From the NCBI GenBank assembly GCA_964593555.1, contig CAZQIC010000044.1, positions 1-31,750 of the forward strand: DNA of 31,750 nucleotides, written 5' to 3'. Within the stretch, counting starts at the first letter, position 1; every line of letters starts with the position of its first letter. A program made the position numbers and the translations under genes. Source of the DNA: CAZQIC01 sp964593555. GTDB lineage: Bacteria > Bacteroidota > Bacteroidia > JAFLBG01. The notes beneath the pieces are model-generated. The model had not been told where the DNA came from. It searched no databases and saw only the letters and a list, made by a program, of their open reading frames with translations. Of the stretch, positions 17,628 to 25,062 are shown piece after piece.

Positions 17628-18698
17628 TTATAGAATATTTGGTTTTTTACGCATTTGGTGTAAGAAAAACATGGAAGAGCCAAAAAGCAAGAAAGCTCCC
17701 GTTTGATGTAAGATCCCTAATAATAATGGAGCAGAATAAAGAATTGTAAGTACGCCAAGTAAAAATTGGAACATCACCACCCATAATAATAGGTCGGCAC
17801 TTTTCTGTTGGAGAGGTGATAAAGTCATTTTTTTAGCGTTATACCATATATACAATATCAGGATAACCACTATATAAGCATTGTAGCGGTGTACAAATTG
17901 TACTCCGGCTCCCTTCTCCAAAAAATTTACCCATAACGGATCAAACGCCGTAATTGTATCCGGGAACCATTCGTCCCCCATTTTGGGAAAAGTAGGGTAT
18001 CCAAGACCTACAACAGGTTTTAAGCCCGCAACAAAAGCCCCATAAATAATTTGAATGATCACAAAACCAAAAAATACTCTGCCGTTTTTTCTTAATGAAG
18101 ATGTATCTGTTTCAATTTCCTGGTTCGGATAAATGAGATCGAGTGCATACCATAAAGTAAACCCAAAAACTATAAATGCGCTAATGAGATGCGCAGCAAG
18201 CCTGTAATGACTAACATATGGATTTTTTGAAAGTCCGCTTTTCACCATATACCATCCCAATACCCCTTGAAACCCACCCAATAAAAGAAGGATAATTCCT
18301 CTTCTGATCATTAAGGGAGATAATTTTTTCTTCCACAGGAAAAATAAAAATGGAACTATAAACACAAGCCCGATAAACCTTCCTAAAAAACGGTGCAAAT
18401 ATTCCCACCAATAAATGGATTTAAATTCTTCCAATGTAAAGTGAGAATTCCTCTGCTGATACTCCGGACTCTGCTGATATTTTTCAAAAGGTACCTGCCA
18501 ATCGGCATCCGAAATTGGCGGCATAGAACCAACAATCATATTCCACTCCACCATCGAAAGGCCCGAATGAGTAAGCCTAGTGATACCTCCAATAACCACC
18601 ATGATATAAATAAGCACACAGCCCGTGAGCAGCCAGATTATAATTGGTTTTTGAGATGTGCTATGCAAGAGAAATTTTTCTTCAACAAAAATACGCAA
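17628..18698 (-). CDS. ctaA: Heme A synthase (COX15/CtaA family)
   Basis: This integral membrane enzyme converts heme O to heme A for aa3-type cytochrome oxidases by hydroxylating and oxidising the C8 methyl group. About eight transmembrane helices are visible. The four heme-ligand histidines are in place: EYLHRF (His102), YRLAAH (His170), QFVHRY (His260) and LGILHQTG (His321). The signature GGITRLTHSGLSMVEW is at residues 37-52. The extracytoplasmic Cys pair of Bacillus-type CtaA is absent, so this is the COX15-like type. The start is uncertain: TTG at 18698, with another in-frame TTG at 18668 that leaves a 346-residue protein; no ATG is suitably placed. No heme O synthase or oxidase subunit is adjacent. 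The promoter would lie in the 133-base divergent gap shared with the trans-sulfuration gene. Confidence 0.93.
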   Translation of the reverse strand: MRIFVEEKFLLHSTSQKPIIIWLLTGCVLIYIMVVIGGITRLTHSGLSMVEWNMIVGSMPPISDADWQVPFEKYQQSPEYQQRNSHFTLEEFKSIYWWEYLHRFLGRFIGLVFIVPFLFFLWKKKLSPLMIRRGIILLLLGGFQGVLGWYMVKSGLSKNPYVSHYRLAAHLISAFIVFGFTLWYALDLIYPNQEIETDTSSLRKNGRVFFGFVIIQIIYGAFVAGLKPVVGLGYPTFPKMGDEWFPDTITAFDPLWVNFLEKGAGVQFVHRYNAYIVVILILYIWYNAKKMTLSPLQQKSADLLLWVVMFQFLLGVLTILYSAPLLLGILHQTGAFLLFGSSMFFLHQMRKKPNIL

Positions 18699-18716
18699 TA
18701 GATCAATTGCTGCTTA

Positions 18717-18744
18717 TTGCAGAAAATATTTATGTGTACTTTTA
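18717..18744 (+). promoter_or_regulatory. Putative promoter of the trans-sulfuration gene
   Basis: TTG at 18717-18719 and TACTTTTA at 18737-18744 are separated by 17 bases, near the Bacteroidota TTG/TAnnTTTG form. Transcription would start near 18751 and give a leader of about 80 bases containing the hairpin-forming repeat at 18759-18809. Confidence 0.4.
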
Positions 18745-18758
18745 TTCCTTAGTTGCTG

Positions 18759-18809
18759 GTTATTAGTTGTCAGTTCTTGATGGCAAACTAACAACTAACA
18801 ACTAACAAC
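18759..18809 (+). repeat. Inverted repeat with a CTAACAA heptamer array in the 5' leader
   Basis: The arm at 18759-18775 (GTTATTAGTTGTCAGTT) pairs with 18786-18802 (AACTAACAACTAACAAC) at 15 of 17 positions, with a 10-base loop. The right side is part of a tandem heptamer, CTAACAA, three copies at 18788-18808. It lies between the putative promoter and the start at 18832. It could be a leader structure or simply a dispersed intergenic repeat. Confidence 0.6.
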
Positions 18810-18831
18810 ATATAACAAACAACTTATTGAC

Positions 18832-19980
18832 ATGAAATTCGGAACTAAAGCAATACACGCCGGGCAGGAACCCGACCCAACAACAGGAGCCATCATGACT
18901 CCTATTTACCAGACATCTACCTATGTTCAGGAATCGCCAGGAAAACATAAAGGTTATACTTATGCACGTGGCAAAAATCCAACACGTGTTGCATTAGAAA
19001 AAAATATTGCTGCATTGGAAAATGCCGCGTATGCAATTTGTTTTTCGAGCGGGATGGGTGCCGAAGATGCTATTATAAAATTATTATTGCCTGGTGATGA
19101 GGTTATTGCTGCGGATGATCTATATGGCGGCACATACAGGATGTTCGAAAAAATTTATGCTCCCTTCGGAATAAAATTTCATTATGTAAATATGTCAGAT
19201 GCAAAAAACATCAACAAATACATCAATGAAAAAACAAAAATGATATGGGTAGAAACTCCTACCAATCCTACCATGAAGATCATTGACATTGCAGCTTGTG
19301 CAACAATTTCAAAAAGCAAAAATTTAATTTTAGTTGTCGACAATACTTTTGCTTCGCCCTATTTACAAAATCCATTGAACCTTGGTGCATCCATAGTTGT
19401 ACATTCTGCAACAAAATATTTAGGCGGTCACTCGGATGTTGTAATGGGAGCTCTTTGTGTCAATGACGAAAACTTATATACAAGACTAGCGTTCATACAA
19501 AATTCAACCGGCGCAAACCCCGGGCCAATGGATAGTTTCCTTGTTTTACGAGGAATAAAAACATTGCACGTGCGTATGGACAGACACTGCTATAACGGAA
19601 GAAAAGTTGCGGAATTTTTAAAATCACATCCGAAGATCGAAACTATTTACTGGCCGGGATTTCCTGATCATGCCAATCATGAAATTGCTAAAAAACAAAT
19701 GAAAGATTTTGGCGGCATGTTGTCATTCTCCATGAAAGGAAACTCGCAAGAGGAAGCATTTAAAATGGCATCGAGCATGAAAGTATTTTCATTGGCGGAA
19801 TCATTGGGCGGAGTAGAATCATTGATAGGTCACCCTGCAAGTATGACCCATGCTTCTATTCCAAAGGAAGAAAGAGAAAAATCGGGAGTGGTAGATTCTT
19901 TGCTGCGGTTAAGTATTGGTATTGAGGATGCAGAAGATCTTATCGCAGATTTGAAACAAGCGCTCGATTCTGTACGTTAA
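18832..19980 (+). CDS. Trans-sulfuration PLP enzyme (cystathionine gamma-synthase/lyase family)
   Basis: This is a cytoplasmic fold-type I PLP enzyme of the Cys/Met metabolism family. The PLP lysine is Lys195 in HSATKYLGGHSD. Asp170 (VVDNTFASP) should bind the pyridine nitrogen, and YTYARGKNPTR (residues 42-52) and SSGMGA (72-77) supply phosphate and substrate contacts. SLGGVESLIGHPASMTHAS is the usual C-terminal signature. The length of 382 residues is standard. Sequence alone does not separate cystathionine gamma-synthase (MetB) from gamma-lyase (MccB/CGL) activity; in Bacteroidota such genes are annotated either way, so no symbol is given. A serine hydrolase gene starts 6 bases after the stop, indicating co-transcription. 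The ATG at 18832 begins the conserved MKFGTKAIHAGQ, so the start is secure. Confidence 0.93.
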   Translation: MKFGTKAIHAGQEPDPTTGAIMTPIYQTSTYVQESPGKHKGYTYARGKNPTRVALEKNIAALENAAYAICFSSGMGAEDAIIKLLLPGDEVIAADDLYGGTYRMFEKIYAPFGIKFHYVNMSDAKNINKYINEKTKMIWVETPTNPTMKIIDIAACATISKSKNLILVVDNTFASPYLQNPLNLGASIVVHSATKYLGGHSDVVMGALCVNDENLYTRLAFIQNSTGANPGPMDSFLVLRGIKTLHVRMDRHCYNGRKVAEFLKSHPKIETIYWPGFPDHANHEIAKKQMKDFGGMLSFSMKGNSQEEAFKMASSMKVFSLAESLGGVESLIGHPASMTHASIPKEEREKSGVVDSLLRLSIGIEDAEDLIADLKQALDSVR

Positions 19981-19986
19981 ACAAGC

Positions 19987-21144
19987 ATGAGAGTAATAAA
20001 AAAAATAGGCAAATGGCTTTTAATTGTATTGATCACACTCAATGTGGTTATTCTTATTTCCGGGAAAAGCTATTTATACAAGGGCATTTACAACACTTAT
20101 GTAAAAGGCCGCTCAGGACCAAGCGTTGATGAATATACCATATTTGAAAACCGTGAAGTAAAGGCAGGAACAGAGCAGCCATGGGCTTATGCGAGCGATT
20201 ACAACAAAGCACAGATTCCTGAAAACTTGTTGTCGGCGATGGAATCGTATCAGACAATTTCTTTTCTGGTCATACAAAATGATTCTGTCCGTTTCGAAAA
20301 ATATTGGGATAATTACTCCAGCAGCTCCATCACCAATTCTTTTTCTATGGCAAAAACATTTGTCGGCATTTTAGTTGGCATAGCTATTGACGAAGGAAAA
20401 ATAAAAAGTCTTGACCAGCCCGTTGGCGATTTTCTTCCAGAATTCAAAGAAGGCGACAATGCAAAACTTACTATTCGTCATTTGATTACCATGAGTACCG
20501 GAATAAATTTCGATGAGAATTATGTAAACCCTCTCGCCTACCCTGCTGCTGCTTATTACGGCGGTGATCTACGAAAACTGACAATGAATTATAAAGTAAC
20601 AGAAGAACCGGGAAAGGTATTTAAATACTTAAGCGGCAATACCGAACTGCTTGCATTTGTGTTAGAAAAAGCGACTGGAAAAAAGATAAGTGATTACCTC
20701 TCCGAAAAATTATGGATTCCCATGGGTGCAAAAAATACTGCATACTGGAGCATGGATAATAATGGCAACGAAAAAGCTTATTGCTGTTTTAATTCCAACG
20801 CACTTGACTTTGCAAGATTTGGAGAACTGTTTTTGAAAAACGGAAATTGGAAAGGCAAACAATTAGTGCCTGAACAATTTGTAAAAGAATCTGTAGTTCC
20901 TGCACCTTTAGTGGATGAGGCCGGAAAAGAAAACAAAAAATACGGCTACTCCTGGTGGATGATGAATTACAAACAACACAATATTTTTTATGCAAGAGGA
21001 ATTTTAGGGCAATATATATTAGTGATCCCTGATAAGAATATGATCGTAGTGCGATTGGGCAAGTTGCGTAAAAAAGATGAAGGAGATGATCACCCTGCAG
21101 ATGTTTTTGTTTACCTTGATGCTGCGTTAGAAATGTATAAGTAA
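19987..21144 (+). CDS. Serine hydrolase of the beta-lactamase/class C penicillin-binding family
   Basis: This is an envelope serine hydrolase with the beta-lactamase-like fold. The N-terminal hydrophobic segment (WLLIVLITLNVVILISG, residues 10-26) is a signal anchor or signal peptide, placing the catalytic domain in the periplasm. The nucleophile motif SMAK is at Ser120-Lys123. The second motif appears as Tyr214 in KYLSGNTELL, and RHLITMSTGI marks the usual helix. Towards the C-terminus, YGYSWWM and ARGILGQYILVIPD replace the KTG-type third motif, as in many members of this subgroup. The size of 385 residues is typical. These proteins may be esterases, peptidases or amidases, and the substrate is not predictable. 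It follows the trans-sulfuration gene by 6 bases, but I see no metabolic link. Confidence 0.87.
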   Translation: MRVIKKIGKWLLIVLITLNVVILISGKSYLYKGIYNTYVKGRSGPSVDEYTIFENREVKAGTEQPWAYASDYNKAQIPENLLSAMESYQTISFLVIQNDSVRFEKYWDNYSSSSITNSFSMAKTFVGILVGIAIDEGKIKSLDQPVGDFLPEFKEGDNAKLTIRHLITMSTGINFDENYVNPLAYPAAAYYGGDLRKLTMNYKVTEEPGKVFKYLSGNTELLAFVLEKATGKKISDYLSEKLWIPMGAKNTAYWSMDNNGNEKAYCCFNSNALDFARFGELFLKNGNWKGKQLVPEQFVKESVVPAPLVDEAGKENKKYGYSWWMMNYKQHNIFYARGILGQYILVIPDKNMIVVRLGKLRKKDEGDDHPADVFVYLDAALEMYK

Positions 21145-21245
21145 ACGGCCATTCTTACTTAGCGCGCAATTCTTTTCCCCTTTATTCTTAATTGCCTTTT
21201 AAATCTCATTTTAAATACGATCATACTTTTTTTTACAATAATCCT

Positions 21246-21872
21246 TCACCTACTCTTCCGGCTTCCTACTTTTATTCGTAAATGATATTTCCCTTCTGCC
21301 AGGTTTCCAAGAGTGATTCTGGAGGAAACACCACCCATACCAAGAGTATGCAGCATGCCCCGATGTTGTTCCAATTGCTTAAAATCGAAAAGGATCTCGT
21401 TTTCTGTTACCTCCTTTTCATAACAAATGCGAGTTCCATCACTATATAGCCAATGAGGATCTGTTTCAAACACAAAAGAAATCCCTTCTTTCGAATCATA
21501 CTTGAACTCTCCCATTAGCTTCCCATTAAAAGGAAAGTGGTATGTGGTGTCTCTCGGAGTACTTAAATTAATGTTTATTATAGTAGTGTCGTCCTTAACC
21601 GAAAGTCGTATGATTTTGTCCGAATAGCCTACGTATAATACCTTAAGTGTATAAGAGCCGGCAGGGATTTTTTCTATTTTATAGTCCCCAGATCTTGTTG
21701 ACTTGTGTATTGTCTCTTCTTTATCTGACACCAAAACAAGCGTTGCATTTTGAATCGTCTCCTTTGTTAAAGCATCTCTGACAGAACCTTTTATTACACC
21801 TGTTTGACCATAAATAACCGGTGATAAAAATTGGATTATTAATATTAAAAAAACAAAAAATGATTTATACAT
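21246..21872 (-). CDS. Secreted protein with carboxypeptidase-regulatory-like domain
   Basis: This is a secreted protein of 208 residues. The signal peptide is FFVFLILIIQFLSPVIYG/Q. A carboxypeptidase-regulatory-like beta-sandwich (about residues 24-105) follows, with the standard pattern GVIKGSVRDALTKETIQNAT, SGDYKIEKIPAGSYTLKV and YVGYSDKIIRL. The C-terminal half (about 106-208) is unlike a TonB plug or a T9SS sorting domain; it is a domain I do not recognise, containing FVFETDPHWLYSDGTRICYE. Such N-terminal domains often precede TonB-dependent transporters, but the barrel is absent and there is no sign of truncation, so this looks like a complete small periplasmic or surface protein. It is transcribed alone, convergent with the serine hydrolase gene. 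Function unknown. Confidence 0.8.
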   Translation of the reverse strand: MYKSFFVFLILIIQFLSPVIYGQTGVIKGSVRDALTKETIQNATLVLVSDKEETIHKSTRSGDYKIEKIPAGSYTLKVLYVGYSDKIIRLSVKDDTTIININLSTPRDTTYHFPFNGKLMGEFKYDSKEGISFVFETDPHWLYSDGTRICYEKEVTENEILFDFKQLEQHRGMLHTLGMGGVSSRITLGNLAEGKYHLRIKVGSRKSR

Positions 21873-21982
21873 TACCTCAGATTTACAAAAAAACGCGCCG
21901 ATTTTATCTATTCCATAAAACTACCAAAATACACTAAACAAGCCATGAATTATGAATGTTTCGGATTCTCCTGGATAAGTAT

Positions 21983-22019
21983 ATTCGTATAAATCGTAAA
22001 TTTGTAATTCGTAAATTCG
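21983..22019 (+). repeat. ATTCGTA-type AT-rich repeat, copy 1
   Basis: This stretch contains ATTCGTA at 21983-21989 and 22007-22013 with similar variants between, and closely resembles 28908-28933. It also holds TAAATTTG at 21997-22004, a match to the Bacteroidota -7 box, 19 bases before the ATG at 22024. I see no matching TTG at the usual distance. The repeat may therefore supply part of the promoter for the next gene. Confidence 0.55.
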
Positions 22020-22023
22020 AATT

Positions 22024-22428
22024 ATGCGTAAAGATATTGTTCATCCTGTTGTAGAAGACATTGCCTTGGCCGTTGTGAAAGAAGAAAATGAACTGGCACA
22101 AGCAGAGTGGAATGTTTACATCATCAATTTAAAAAAAGAACCAATTACAGGCGTTTTGATCTCTTCGAAGGGCTATGGACTTGTAAATGATGAGAGTGTA
22201 AAAACATCTATCCTCCGCCATTTCATTGAAGAAATTCCTGCTAAAAGTTTTGCGAAAGTAGAGCTGATCATGGAAGACGTTTTTGGACTAAGCAACGAAT
22301 ATTGGGTAAGCTTTTATCTCAATAAAATGATGTACGATAAAAAATACATCTTTCTTGCCGAGAGTATAAAAGAAGATAATTTTATAACTATCCCGCTGAT
22401 AAATAAAAAAGGGGTGATGATAAAGTAA
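22024..22428 (+). CDS. Conserved Bacteroidota protein of unknown function
   Basis: This is a 134-residue protein without signal peptide, membrane segment or known catalytic motif. It resembles a small family widespread in Bacteroidota, with conserved elements here seen as EWNVYIINLKKEPITGVLI, SSKGYG, TSILRHFIEEIPAKSFAKVE, KMMYDKKYIFL and IPLINKKGVMI. From memory, members are sometimes labelled as phenylalanyl-tRNA synthetase alpha subunit. That label cannot be right on size or motifs, since none of the class II synthetase motifs is present. The predicted fold is a beta-rich cytoplasmic domain. It is followed by a small membrane protein and the exonuclease gene on the same strand. The start at 22024 gives the conserved-looking MRKDIVHPVVE. 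Confidence 0.75.
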   Translation: MRKDIVHPVVEDIALAVVKEENELAQAEWNVYIINLKKEPITGVLISSKGYGLVNDESVKTSILRHFIEEIPAKSFAKVELIMEDVFGLSNEYWVSFYLNKMMYDKKYIFLAESIKEDNFITIPLINKKGVMIK

Positions 22429-22471
22429 GAAAATACAACTAGAATCTGATCAGAATAAAACTAAATTCATT

Positions 22472-22762
22472 TTGCGGAAAAATTTAATACAAAGGATATT
22501 AAAAGGCACGTTCTTGTCTGTTCTGTTATTTTTTTCCACCTCCTTTGTTACAGTCCTATATCAAATTAACAGTCCTTTACATAGGCAAATAAACTCAACC
22601 CTAGAAATTGGATTTCCATTTACATATTATAATCAGTTTTTTCTTGACCTTCCAATTCCAAATTCAGGCTGGCATTTTAATATGTTATTGCTCGATTGCT
22701 TTTTTACGTGGATAGTTGTGGTTGCGCTATATCTGATTTTAACAAAACAAAAAAAACCGTAG
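22472..22762 (+). CDS. Small membrane protein, unknown
   Basis: This 96-residue protein has two hydrophobic segments: TFLSVLLFFSTSFVTVLY (about 13-30) and MLLLDCFFTWIVVVALYLIL (about 71-90). The loop between them has aromatic residues (FPFTYYNQFF, SGWHFNM), and the tail is a short basic TKQKKP. I do not recognise the family. No ATG is in frame near the beginning, so the start is taken as TTG at 22472, directly before RKNLIQRILKG. It lies between two same-strand genes with gaps of 43 and 26 bases. The membrane-protein composition and gene-like placement argue for a real gene, but this is less certain than its neighbours. Confidence 0.6.
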   Translation: MRKNLIQRILKGTFLSVLLFFSTSFVTVLYQINSPLHRQINSTLEIGFPFTYYNQFFLDLPIPNSGWHFNMLLLDCFFTWIVVVALYLILTKQKKP

Positions 22763-22788
22763 GTTTGAACTAATAAAATAACAAGAAC

Positions 22789-23490
22789 ATGCTTGACAAC
22801 ATTAACATCGAAGACGTACTTTTTCTTGACATTGAAACTGCTCCTATCGCTTATAAATACAATGAGCTGGATGAGAACATGAAAAAATCATGGGACCTTA
22901 AATTTCGTTATTCAGAAGAAACGCCCGAAGAACTTTACATAAAAGCGGGAATCTATGCCGAGTTCGCGAAAGTAATTTGCATATCGGTTGGCATTGTTAC
23001 AAAGGGAAAAGAATACAAAACAAAATCTTTTTTTGGTGATGATGAAAAAAAATTACTGACAGAATTTTTTGGTCTGCTTCAATCCCATTACAACAAAGAA
23101 CAGCATACGCTTTGCGCACATAACGGCAAAGAATTCGATTTCCCTTTTATTTGCCGCCGCGCATTGATCAACGGGTTAAAACTTCCGAAAATACTTAATA
23201 TAGCAGGCAAAAAGCCTTGGGAAATAAAACACCTGGACACTATGGAGCTATGGAAATTCGGAGATTACAAAAGTTATACATCACTCACACTACTAGCGGC
23301 AGTTTTTGGGATTCCTACTCCTAAGGATGATATTGATGGCAGCCAGGTAGCAAAAGTTTATTGGGAAGAAAAAAATTTAGAGCGTATCGTTACTTATTGC
23401 CAGAAAGATGTTTTAACCGTTGCCCAGTTATTCCTAAGATATAAGGGGGAACCTATGATACAGCAGGAACAAATCATTATTGCAAGCTGA
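22789..23490 (+). CDS. Predicted 3'-5' exonuclease, DEDDy type (PolB-like)
   Basis: This is a stand-alone exonuclease domain of the RNase H-like DEDD superfamily, resembling the proofreading domain of B-family DNA polymerases. The catalytic acids are visible: LFLDIETAP (Asp14, Glu16), HNGKEFDFP (Asp117) and TYCQKDVLT (Tyr203 and Asp207, the Y-x3-D of the DEDDy subclass). HLDTMELWKFGDYKS is a further family element. No polymerase domain follows; 233 residues is the normal length for this type in Bacteroidota. It probably trims or repairs nucleic acid 3' ends, but the preference for DNA or RNA is not decided by sequence. The ATG at 22789 precedes a clean N-terminal beta strand. Confidence 0.88.
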   Translation: MLDNINIEDVLFLDIETAPIAYKYNELDENMKKSWDLKFRYSEETPEELYIKAGIYAEFAKVICISVGIVTKGKEYKTKSFFGDDEKKLLTEFFGLLQSHYNKEQHTLCAHNGKEFDFPFICRRALINGLKLPKILNIAGKKPWEIKHLDTMELWKFGDYKSYTSLTLLAAVFGIPTPKDDIDGSQVAKVYWEEKNLERIVTYCQKDVLTVAQLFLRYKGEPMIQQEQIIIAS

Positions 23491-23507
23491 ATTTTTCGCT
23501 AACTTTG
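23480..23507 (+). promoter_or_regulatory. Putative promoter of the lipoprotein gene
   Basis: TTG (23480-23482), 17 bases, then TAACTTTG (23500-23507) matches the Bacteroidota TTG/TAnnTTTG form exactly. The TTG lies in the end of the exonuclease gene. With a start point about 7 bases downstream, the mRNA would begin only a few bases before the ATG at 23517, so it would be nearly leaderless. Confidence 0.5.
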
Positions 23508-23516
23508 TTAACGTAA

Positions 23517-24029
23517 ATGAGATCCCTTTTAATTACAGCCATTTGTCTTTTTGTTATTGCTTGCAGCACTACAACTACAAGCAATAAGAATATGATGGAT
23601 GAAGTTGTTAAGACCGAAAAGGGAATGCTAAGAGGTATTGACCTTGGCGCAAACCTGGAAGAAATAAAAAAAGCTGAATCGGCTCACATTTCAGAAGAAA
23701 GTCCTGATTACCTGTTTTACGAATTCCCGGTTGATTCAACTAACAACTATACCATTGCGTATACACTTGAAAATAATTCACTCAACGAGATACGTGCTGA
23801 TATTTATGTCACTAACGATACCATTGCAAAAACTTTATGCGAATCGTTCATTTCATATTTTAGCAAACGATATAAAGAACCGCAAAAAGAAAATAATGTG
23901 CTTTGGTCATGGCTCACGTTATATAACAATACCTCCGTTCGGATTGAATTGATGGATGAAAGCGCAGACTATCATCATGTGGGTAAATTGTCATTGATCA
24001 TTTACAAAGAGCCGGATATGGCTATGTAA
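23517..24029 (+). CDS. Lipoprotein, unknown function
   Basis: This is a 170-residue lipoprotein. The signal peptide MRSLLITAICLFVIA is followed by Cys16, which should be the lipidated residue. The mature part is hydrophilic: a Thr/Asn-rich linker, then a globular domain with MLRGIDLGANLEEIKKAES, YLFYEFPVDSTNNYTIAY and SFISYFSKRYKEPQ. The pattern of repeated beta hairpins with a central helix could be a small envelope-binding domain, but I do not recognise a family. It is on the same strand as the exonuclease before it and the dioxygenase after it. A good promoter match directly upstream suggests that it begins its own transcript. Confidence 0.75.
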   Translation: MRSLLITAICLFVIACSTTTTSNKNMMDEVVKTEKGMLRGIDLGANLEEIKKAESAHISEESPDYLFYEFPVDSTNNYTIAYTLENNSLNEIRADIYVTNDTIAKTLCESFISYFSKRYKEPQKENNVLWSWLTLYNNTSVRIELMDESADYHHVGKLSLIIYKEPDMAM

Positions 24030-24095
24030 AAACTGACATAGATCATTATTTATATGTGCTGCAATTTTTATTTTGCAGAAGAAAAAAATAAAATC

Positions 24096-25058
24096 ATGGA
24101 GATTAAACCGGAGATCATTGAAAAAATAAAATTGCTGGATCAGAAGTATGCAGCAATGGGACAGGATTTAGGCGCTTACCTTGATGGTCTTTTATATTCA
24201 GAGCCGCTTACTTATTGGGATTACATTCAGTTGGATACATTACTTAGCATACAAAACCCGCGCACAGGGTTTCCTGATGAAAATATTTTTATTATGTATC
24301 ATCAGATAACCGAGTTGTATTTCAAACTTAGTTTACACGAATTAAAACAAATTGGCGCTCAACAAGAACCAAGTGCTGCTTTCACTACAGCAAGACTACA
24401 CAGGGTAAATAATTATTTTAAAAACCTTACCCACTCCTTTGACATTATGATAGAAGGAATGGAACGGGAACAATTTTTAAAATTCAGAATGTCATTGCTG
24501 GCTGCCAGCGGATTCCAAAGTGCGCAGTATCGCATGGTAGAAATTCACGCAAGTGATTTTATAAATCTTGTTGCCAAAGACGTTCGGGATAACTACAGAA
24601 ATAAAAATTCGGGTATAGAAGAGATGTTTGAGCATATATATTGGAAAGCAGGTGCAACCGAACTTGATTCAGGAAAAAAAACATTGACGCTAAAGCAATT
24701 CGAGGAAAAATATTCAGTTCAATTGATTGGTCTTGCAAATGAATGTAAAACCAAAAATATTTGGTCTGTATATAAATCGCTTTCTGCCGAAGAACAAAAA
24801 GATCAAAAACTGATTAATGAATTGAAATGGCTGGATATAAACGTAAATATCAACTGGCCACTGGTACATTATAAATCTGCTGCCAGATACCTGCAAAAAA
24901 ATCCGGAAGACATTGCCGCAACAGGAGGAACCAACTGGCAAAAGTATTTACCCCCGCGTTTTCAGAAAAGAATTTTTTACCCTGAATTATGGACAGAAAA
25001 AGAAATTGAAGAGTGGGGAAAAAATTGGGTAGAAGAACTGTTGGGCAGTAAAGTGTAA
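24096..25058 (+). CDS. kynA: Tryptophan 2,3-dioxygenase family protein
   Basis: This heme protein belongs to the tryptophan 2,3-dioxygenase family, which opens the indole ring of tryptophan to N-formylkynurenine. Recognisable elements, numbered from ATG 24096: YWDYIQLDTLLSIQNPR near residue 40, MYHQITELYFKLSLHEL with His69 (the active-site HxxELxFK signature), ASGFQSAQYRMVE with Arg146, and WPLVHYKSAARYL with His258, placed like the axial heme ligand. IAATGGTNWQKYLPP corresponds to the GTGGS loop. The 320 residues fit the family. The open frame extends back to 24054, but the later ATG starts the conserved region. The motifs differ somewhat from classical enzymes and no other kynurenine-pathway gene is adjacent, so activity on tryptophan is probable rather than certain. 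It ends 4 bases from the convergent TPR gene. Confidence 0.85.
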   Translation: MEIKPEIIEKIKLLDQKYAAMGQDLGAYLDGLLYSEPLTYWDYIQLDTLLSIQNPRTGFPDENIFIMYHQITELYFKLSLHELKQIGAQQEPSAAFTTARLHRVNNYFKNLTHSFDIMIEGMEREQFLKFRMSLLAASGFQSAQYRMVEIHASDFINLVAKDVRDNYRNKNSGIEEMFEHIYWKAGATELDSGKKTLTLKQFEEKYSVQLIGLANECKTKNIWSVYKSLSAEEQKDQKLINELKWLDINVNINWPLVHYKSAARYLQKNPEDIAATGGTNWQKYLPPRFQKRIFYPELWTEKEIEEWGKNWVEELLGSKV

Positions 25059-25062
25059 ATTT

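Noticed and set aside
21145..21245. Terminator between the convergent serine hydrolase and carboxypeptidase-regulatory-like genes
   Set aside because: The 101-base gap is T-rich but has no stable GC hairpin that I could find.
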